A stretch of DNA of 64,000 bases from Lederbergia galactosidilytica (lineage in GTDB: Bacteria; Bacillota; Bacilli; Bacillales; Bacillaceae_C): contig NZ_JAGGKH010000001.1 in the NCBI RefSeq assembly GCF_017873565.1, forward strand, positions 62,001 through 126,000, written 5' to 3'. Positions 58,855 through 64,000 of the stretch are shown here, one piece after another. How positions within the stretch are numbered: the first letter of the stretch is position 1; each line of letters starts with the position of its first letter. The position numbers and the translations under genes are program-made. Under the pieces are notes generated by a model. It worked only from the letters and a program-made list of their open reading frames with translations. It made no database searches and had not been told where the DNA came from.

Positions 58855-59910
58855 TTATTTTTTAGTACTTAATGATGAATGTGCCTTTCCTTCTAACCGT
58901 TCACAAGATGAGCGGATAACCAATTGATGAGGAATGATAATTCTCTTTACAGGTTCTTTTGGATCTTCAATTTTAAGGATTAGGTTTTTCGCCGCTTCAT
59001 AACCTAATGAAAAAATATTAATATCAACAGATGTTAAAGGCGGTTGGGTCATCTGGGCAAGAAACACATTATTAAAGCTAACAATTGACATTTGCTCTGC
59101 TACAGAAATTTCCATTTTATCAAGCATATGCAGGACACCCAGTGTCATTAAATCATCGGTGACAACTAAGGCAGTAGGGGGTTCTGCTAATTTGAGCAAT
59201 TCATCAATTGCCTCTTCGCCCCCTTCCTTTAAGAACTCAGCATGGACAATATATGAATCGCGTAGCTCGATACTAGCCTCACGTAATGCCTTTTCATATC
59301 CAAGCAAACGATCAACGGTCACAACCAAATCACGATGTCCCCCTATAAACGCTATTCTTTCATGGTTTAAACCTAGTAGATATTCTGTGACCTCCTTGGC
59401 AGCCCGGAAATTATCATTATCAATATGTGTAATTTGTTCCTCATGCTTATATGGTTTTCCTATTACAACAAAAGGAAAATCACAATTCATTAAATAGGAC
59501 ATTAACCTGTCTTCTACATGGGAGTTTAGTAGAATTAGCCCATCAACTCGTCTCCCTTGCACCATTTGGACAACCTCTTGAAAAATTTCGTCCTTCGTTT
59601 TTCCTGTTGTCATTTGTAAGGCGAAACTCTTTTCGTAAGCCCTTGCACTAAGTCCCTGGAGAACACTAGAAAAGAAAGGATTTTGAAAAATAACATCAGC
59701 CGATTCAGGCATCACGAGACCAATTACACTAGTTGATTTACTCGCAAGGCTCCTCGCAATGAGGTTAGGATGATACCCAAGTTCCTTCATTGCTTTTCTT
59801 ACCCTTTTTTTTGTTTTCTCACTAATTCTTGGATGATCAGCGATGACTCTAGAAACAGTCGATGGAGCAACATTTGCATGCTTAGCAACATCTTTAATGG
59901 TTATAGCCAT
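58855..59910 (-). CDS. malR: LacI-family regulator (MalR-type), copy 2
   Basis: A 351-residue repressor with the same domain plan as copy 1, identical across most of the DNA-recognition helix (AKHANVAPSTVSRVIAD) and with a ten-residue charged C-terminal extension (GKAHSSLSTKK). It lies 71 bp downstream of mdxG in the same direction without an operator of its own, so it is probably the last gene of mdxE-F-G-malR. Start ATG after AGGGG. Confidence 0.82.
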   Translation of the reverse strand: MAITIKDVAKHANVAPSTVSRVIADHPRISEKTKKRVRKAMKELGYHPNLIARSLASKSTSVIGLVMPESADVIFQNPFFSSVLQGLSARAYEKSFALQMTTGKTKDEIFQEVVQMVQGRRVDGLILLNSHVEDRLMSYLMNCDFPFVVIGKPYKHEEQITHIDNDNFRAAKEVTEYLLGLNHERIAFIGGHRDLVVTVDRLLGYEKALREASIELRDSYIVHAEFLKEGGEEAIDELLKLAEPPTALVVTDDLMTLGVLHMLDKMEISVAEQMSIVSFNNVFLAQMTQPPLTSVDINIFSLGYEAAKNLILKIEDPKEPVKRIIIPHQLVIRSSCERLEGKAHSSLSTKK

Positions 59911-59981
59911 GCTACCCCTACTTTCATTTTCTTTCTAAATATATAATACAATAACCACCTTCCCAAGTCTCATATTTTTTT

Positions 59982-60821
59982 CTATCCTTTATTGGCTCCT
60001 GCTTTCAATCCTTCTACTAAATGATTTTGGAAAATAAAAAACAGAATAGTTATTGGTAAAGCAACTAAGACAGCACCAGCAGCGAATGTTGTAAATTCTG
60101 TATTTCCTCTCCCTGTTACCATTTCAAAAAGACCAATAGCCAATGTCTTTTTGCTACTTGTACGGAGAACAAGCCGTGCGAAAATAAAATCCATCCAAGG
60201 ACCAATAAAATTATTTACAGCAATAAAAACAAGAATTGGTTTTGATAAAGGCATCATAATTTTATAAAAAATTGTTACATGACTTGCTCCATCAATTTTT
60301 GCTGCTTCTTCCAAACTACGTGGTAAACCGTCAAAATACCCCTTCACTAACCAGGCCCCAAAAGGTATCGACCCCCCGGCATAAACTAAAATTAATCCCC
60401 AATGATTATCAAGTAGATCCAACTGCAAGAGCAATATATAAATGGCAATCATCCCCATAAACCCAGGAAACATTTGGAGCACAAGCATCATCATTAAGCC
60501 TTGCCTTCTTCCTGGAAAACGGAACCTTGAAAAAGCATAAGCAGCTGTTACAACTAATACAGTAGAAATAACCATATTCCAAAAAGCAATTTTTAAAGTA
60601 TTCTTATACCAGATCAGATAATCTGTTTCCTGGAATAAATAAGTGTAATGTCTAAAGGACAATGATTCTGGGATCAATTTCGTAGAAAAAAGTGAATCCC
60701 CGGGATTCATCGACCCAGTTATCACCCAAACAACTGGATACAAAACAAATATAGCGGTAATGATTAAAATAGAATAAATGAAACCACTCGTTAATTTCTT
60801 TCTTAAGGACATGTTGATCAT
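59982..60821 (-). CDS. mdxG: Maltodextrin ABC transporter permease MdxG/MalG
   Basis: A 279-residue permease with six membrane segments and the EAA loop LPRSLEEAAKIDGASHVTIF (about 170-189). The C-terminal VEGLKAGANKG is conserved in MalG-type permeases. Start overlaps the mdxF stop (ATGA), so translation is coupled. Confidence 0.9.
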   Translation of the reverse strand: MINMSLRKKLTSGFIYSILIITAIFVLYPVVWVITGSMNPGDSLFSTKLIPESLSFRHYTYLFQETDYLIWYKNTLKIAFWNMVISTVLVVTAAYAFSRFRFPGRRQGLMMMLVLQMFPGFMGMIAIYILLLQLDLLDNHWGLILVYAGGSIPFGAWLVKGYFDGLPRSLEEAAKIDGASHVTIFYKIMMPLSKPILVFIAVNNFIGPWMDFIFARLVLRTSSKKTLAIGLFEMVTGRGNTEFTTFAAGAVLVALPITILFFIFQNHLVEGLKAGANKG

Positions 60822-62206
60822 GACATCATATCCTCCTCTTTAAATGCTCTAGTGTTTCTAAAATTAATAATAGAGAAGGTTGCAATCACAATAAAGATTA
60901 AGATCGATACAGCCGATGCAACGGCAAATTGATTATTATCAAGGGTTAGTTTATAAATCCAACTAATTAAAATATCTGTTGAACCAGCATATGTATAATT
61001 CATATTGACTGGTCCTCCTTCCGTCATCAGATAAATTAAGTTGAAGTTATTAAAATTACCGGCAAATTGCATAATCGCAAGTGGAGCCGTTGAAAACATA
61101 ATTAACGGCATTGTAATTTTCCAAAACTTCTGGAATGAAGAGGCTCCATCTACTTCCGCTGCCTCATATAATTCCTTATCAATATTAGTCATAACTCCAC
61201 TCATTAATATCATCCAGAACGGAAAACCAAACCACATATTAACAACAACCAATGTGATCTTAGCTAGCATGGGGTCAGACAACCACGGTATCGCTGAATC
61301 GATGATGCCTATATCCATTAACATCCGGTTAATCGGTCCAAATTGGCCGTTAAAAATATTCCGCATAATTAAGATCGATACAAATTGCGGGATCGCCCAC
61401 GGTAAAATAAAAATACTCCTCCAAAATTTCTTGAATCTAATATTTTTTTGACTAATCAGGACTGCGAAAATTAGGCCAATAAAAAAGGTCGTTATTGTAG
61501 CTAAAATCGCCCAAACAATTGTCCAACCAAACACACCATAAAAGGTTGTACTCCAAGTCTTCATTTGAAACAGTTTCACGAAGGTCCCAAAGCCAACCCA
61601 ATCAACTAAATGTTTTGGCGGCAAATGATTAGGAGCAGAATAATTCGTAAAGGCAATTAAAATCCCAAATAATAAAGGCAATATCGTTAGGAATGAAGTA
61701 AATAGTACTGATGGTGTTAATAACAAGTATGGGAAGCCATTTTCCCAAATATTTTTAAACATCTCTTTAGCGTTATTGGGCTTAATCCCTAATTCCTTTT
61801 TCTTGGCCACCTTATAGGCGTCACGGATATTTAAATAGTAAAACCAGATTAGCAGTAAAAAAGAAATCAAGAACAAAATTCCTTCGATTAAAAGAAAAAT
61901 AGAATGGTCGCCTTGAACAATCTCAAAACCTTCTCGTGATTGTGGCGTATCTCCTAAAGTTGTTAACCCCCACATTGCCCATTGAAATGGAACAGTCCAA
62001 AAAATTAATAAATAAGCTTCGATCGCTAAAAATGCTAACCCTTTTACAAACTGTCGATTGTAGATCTGTCCCAAGCCCATAAATAAAGTAGATAATAAGA
62101 CCGCTCTGATAGGTTTGGTAAAGTATCGCTTTTTGTCAGGAAAATTAGGGTTAGTTTGGTTTTCAGACTGTCTTTCTTCATTCATTTGTTGCAGTAAGGC
62201 ACTCAT
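60818..62206 (-). CDS. mdxF: Maltodextrin ABC transporter permease MdxF/MalF
   Basis: A 462-residue permease. An extended N-terminus (about 1-135) with extra membrane segments and a cytosolic loop precedes the core, as in Gram-positive MalF. The EAA loop DKELYEAAEVDGASSFQKFW (about 340-359) is intact. ATG after GAGGGATAAG. The mdx ATPase (MsmX-type) is not in the window, as expected for a shared ATPase. Confidence 0.9.
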   Translation of the reverse strand: MSALLQQMNEERQSENQTNPNFPDKKRYFTKPIRAVLLSTLFMGLGQIYNRQFVKGLAFLAIEAYLLIFWTVPFQWAMWGLTTLGDTPQSREGFEIVQGDHSIFLLIEGILFLISFLLLIWFYYLNIRDAYKVAKKKELGIKPNNAKEMFKNIWENGFPYLLLTPSVLFTSFLTILPLLFGILIAFTNYSAPNHLPPKHLVDWVGFGTFVKLFQMKTWSTTFYGVFGWTIVWAILATITTFFIGLIFAVLISQKNIRFKKFWRSIFILPWAIPQFVSILIMRNIFNGQFGPINRMLMDIGIIDSAIPWLSDPMLAKITLVVVNMWFGFPFWMILMSGVMTNIDKELYEAAEVDGASSFQKFWKITMPLIMFSTAPLAIMQFAGNFNNFNLIYLMTEGGPVNMNYTYAGSTDILISWIYKLTLDNNQFAVASAVSILIFIVIATFSIINFRNTRAFKEEDMMS

Positions 62207-62228
62207 ACTTATCCCTCATTTCAATACT

Positions 62229-62515
62229 GAGACTGGGACGTAAATGTTTTCTCCAAAGACAAACCGAACGACTATATCCATATAACTTACTCGGGAAATA
62301 TATTTCGTTTTCCTCGGGCGGCTGGTGAGCCTCCACGTGCTAGCGCACCCCGAGAGCTCACCGCTGCCTTTTCGAGAAACATGAGGTTCTACTGTCGGCG
62401 TTGGTCATAAGACGTGACCAATGCCGATCCCCACAGGAGTCTACGTATATTTCCTACGCTATGATAATACTTCGTTCATCTTTGCTGTTTAGCATTTTAA
62501 TTATGGCCCAGCCTC
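62229..62515 (+). repeat. Family A repeat with family B core, copy A6
   Basis: GAGACTGGGACGTAAATG (62229) with ACAAACCGAACGACTATATC, a GC-rich core with CAGGAGTCTACGTATATTTCC, and right end TTATGGCCCAGCCTC (62515). Composite like copy A1. It lies 14 bp past the mdxE stop, inside the mdxE-mdxF intergenic space. Confidence 0.72.
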
Positions 62516-62529
62516 GCTATTTTCTTTCA

Positions 62530-63855
62530 TTATTTTTGTGAATCAATACCATCCTTGATTTGTTGAACCCCTTTATCTAAGGCTGCTTGTATCTCAGCTT
62601 CACCATTCCATATAGCTGTGAATGCCACTTCCATAGCCCCCCATACATGTTGCATTTCAGGAATATTCGGCATGGAAACAGAATATTGTGCTTGTTCCAG
62701 AAATGCCAGCATATTAGGATCTTCCTTTATCTTTTCGTTTTCTAGCAACTCATTGGAAGGCGGTAATTGACTTGTCATTTCAAAACGCTTTAACAACATT
62801 TCATCACTTGTTGCATAGTGAGCGAATAATGTGGCAGCTTTTGGATACTCACTATATGAGTTGACAAAGAAAGCTTTAATACCCGAAAAAGTTGTTGGTA
62901 CTTCTCCATTCTCTAATGTCGGCATTGTCTTTACCCCAAAATTCACTCCCGAATCAAGATGCCCTTTCAATGCCCAAGGACCTGAAATATAATACAAGAG
63001 CTTACCTTCATCGAAAAAGGAAGTCATCACATCTCCTGTAATATCCTCTTTTTTCAACGGCAAAAGATCATCATGAATCTGTGTGAGTAATTCAGCAGCT
63101 TTTACAGCCCCCTCATTATTTAGGCCTATATCTTCCGGATTTGTATTATCATTTCCAAAAACATATCCACCGTTTCCACCAACAAATCCATACATAAAGT
63201 AAAAATCACTTGGGGGGAACATAAAACCATAAGAACCTTCATGTTCTTTCATAAATTCATTTGATTGCTCTATTAATTCCTCCATAGTTTCCGCTGGTTT
63301 AAAACCCATTTCATCTAAAAGATCTTTGTTATAATAAAGAGCTGTCGTTTCAATTGCGAGTGGATAGCCGAAAGTCGTCATTTCACCATCAGACATAGCA
63401 GAAACCCCATTAAAGGCTCCTTCCATAAATCTCTCTTTATATTCGTCAGCAAAATAATTATCATAAATCAGTCCTGCTGTATTCATATTTCCCACATGGT
63501 CATGGGCTCCCATAAATACATCGCCACCTAAACCAGCCGGTCCATCTGTCTGCAATTTACCTGGAGCATCTGTATGGGATACATCTTCATATGTTATGGG
63601 AATATCAAACTCTTTCGTAAATTCCTCCGCGACATATTCAATCCATTCGCCCTCTTCATCGCCATTCCCCCAAACAATTAATTCTGCTCCTTCTTCTGGC
63701 TCTAACTCAGCTATTTCTGTTGTTGTATTTTCTTCTGTTTCTTCTTGCTTACTCGTATTTTGAGTATTTTCTTCCTTTGTACTACCTGGTTTGCTACACG
63801 CAGCAAGCACGATCACAAACATAGCCATAACAGCCAGATAAATAAATTTTTTCAT
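62530..63855 (-). CDS. mdxE: Maltodextrin-binding lipoprotein MdxE/MalE
   Basis: A 441-residue family 1 solute-binding lipoprotein. Signal peptide and lipobox LAAC (Cys about 20), a Thr/Glu/Asn linker (about 21-55), then the binding domain with VWGNGDEEGEWIEYVAEEF, the family 1 signature AGLIYDNYFADEY and PLAIETTALYYNKDLL. Captures maltodextrin outside the cell for MdxFG. First gene of the operon; family A copy A6 follows, which may lower permease expression relative to the binding protein. Confidence 0.9.
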   Translation of the reverse strand: MKKFIYLAVMAMFVIVLAACSKPGSTKEENTQNTSKQEETEENTTTEIAELEPEEGAELIVWGNGDEEGEWIEYVAEEFTKEFDIPITYEDVSHTDAPGKLQTDGPAGLGGDVFMGAHDHVGNMNTAGLIYDNYFADEYKERFMEGAFNGVSAMSDGEMTTFGYPLAIETTALYYNKDLLDEMGFKPAETMEELIEQSNEFMKEHEGSYGFMFPPSDFYFMYGFVGGNGGYVFGNDNTNPEDIGLNNEGAVKAAELLTQIHDDLLPLKKEDITGDVMTSFFDEGKLLYYISGPWALKGHLDSGVNFGVKTMPTLENGEVPTTFSGIKAFFVNSYSEYPKAATLFAHYATSDEMLLKRFEMTSQLPPSNELLENEKIKEDPNMLAFLEQAQYSVSMPNIPEMQHVWGAMEVAFTAIWNGEAEIQAALDKGVQQIKDGIDSQK

Positions 63856-63934
63856 GATATTTTCACCCTTTTTTATATTTTTTATATAAACGAATCAATT
63901 TCATAATAGAGATTTTAGTAAATTCGAACGACGT

Positions 63935-64000
63935 TGATTTACACTTCGGGCCGACGCTTTCCCGAGGAGTGTGCTGAGCTCCCCTGCTATATGCTCCTGC
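63935..64000. repeat. Start of a GC-rich repeat, cut by the window edge
   Basis: CGGGCCGACGCTTTCCCGAG and GAGCTCCCCTGC resemble the core of the 62229-62515 copy in the opposite sense. Only its edge is visible. Confidence 0.35.

Overview
This 64 kb window is a chromosomal segment of a low-GC, endospore-forming member of the Bacillaceae. Gene order follows the yuiB-yumBC-yutM-yutJIHGFED-yunABCD-suf-yusE-gcvH-yusI-fadENA-yusN block of Bacillus subtilis. Intergenic spaces are filled with short inverted-repeat elements of the kind I associate with Oceanobacillus, Virgibacillus and relatives; the genus is an inference. Spore genes (yutH, a YhcN/YlaJ lipoprotein, yunB, two CotF-like coat proteins), SD-rich starts and Gram-positive lipoproteins fit this. 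No tRNA, rRNA or CRISPR array was seen.

Layout. 0-9 kb: redox and Fe-S genes, namely two NDH-2-like flavoproteins (yumB, yutJ), a ferredoxin-NADP reductase (yumC), an A-type carrier (yutM), yuzB, a NifU-like scaffold (yutI), then yutH and yutG. Between yumC and yutM lies a structured ~360-bp insertion whose right end looks like the guide-RNA end of an IS200/IS605 element without TnpB. 9-20 kb: yutF, yutE, a conserved unknown, yutD, a sporulation lipoprotein, the M23 peptidase yunA, an NhaC-type antiporter, and yunB-yunC-yunD. 20-26 kb is accessory: a Cu(I) P-type ATPase, a LexA-controlled Y-family polymerase cassette, a dead isochorismatase-type gene, and a phage-type endolysin with a duplicated wall-binding domain. 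26-32 kb: sufCDSUB. 32-40.5 kb: a small unknown protein, yusE, gcvH, yusI and the fadN-fadA-fadE beta-oxidation operon under a FadR operator. 40.5-46 kb: two coat proteins, an Xre/membrane-protein pair, a CPBP protease, a RodA-type glycosyltransferase and a thioredoxin. 46-53 kb: an IS1182 remnant, a small stress-type membrane protein with a sigma-B-like promoter, and an app-type (D-F-A-B-C) oligopeptide transporter. 53-64 kb: a heterodimeric ABC exporter and a maltodextrin importer (mdxE-F-G) with two close malR-type paralogs.

Three intergenic repeat families recur. Family A (GAGGCTGGGACAAAA-type ends) has six copies, each 1-70 bp beyond a stop codon and all in the same orientation. Family B is a GC-richer family with cores such as GCCGCCAGGACGGCG. 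Family C is bounded by GTTCAAAAAG / CTTTTTGAAC. A separate 350-bp element with 16-bp perfect terminal inverted repeats sits between yutG and its terminator.

How the genes fit together: the suf operon, yutM and yutI build Fe-S clusters; yumB, yutJ and yumC handle electron transfer; fadNAE oxidises fatty acids; App and Mdx import peptides and maltodextrins. The most novel-looking items are the TnpB-less guide-RNA-like element, the 3'-end-associated family A repeats, the MITE-like element, and the sigma-B-linked micro-protein between direct repeats.
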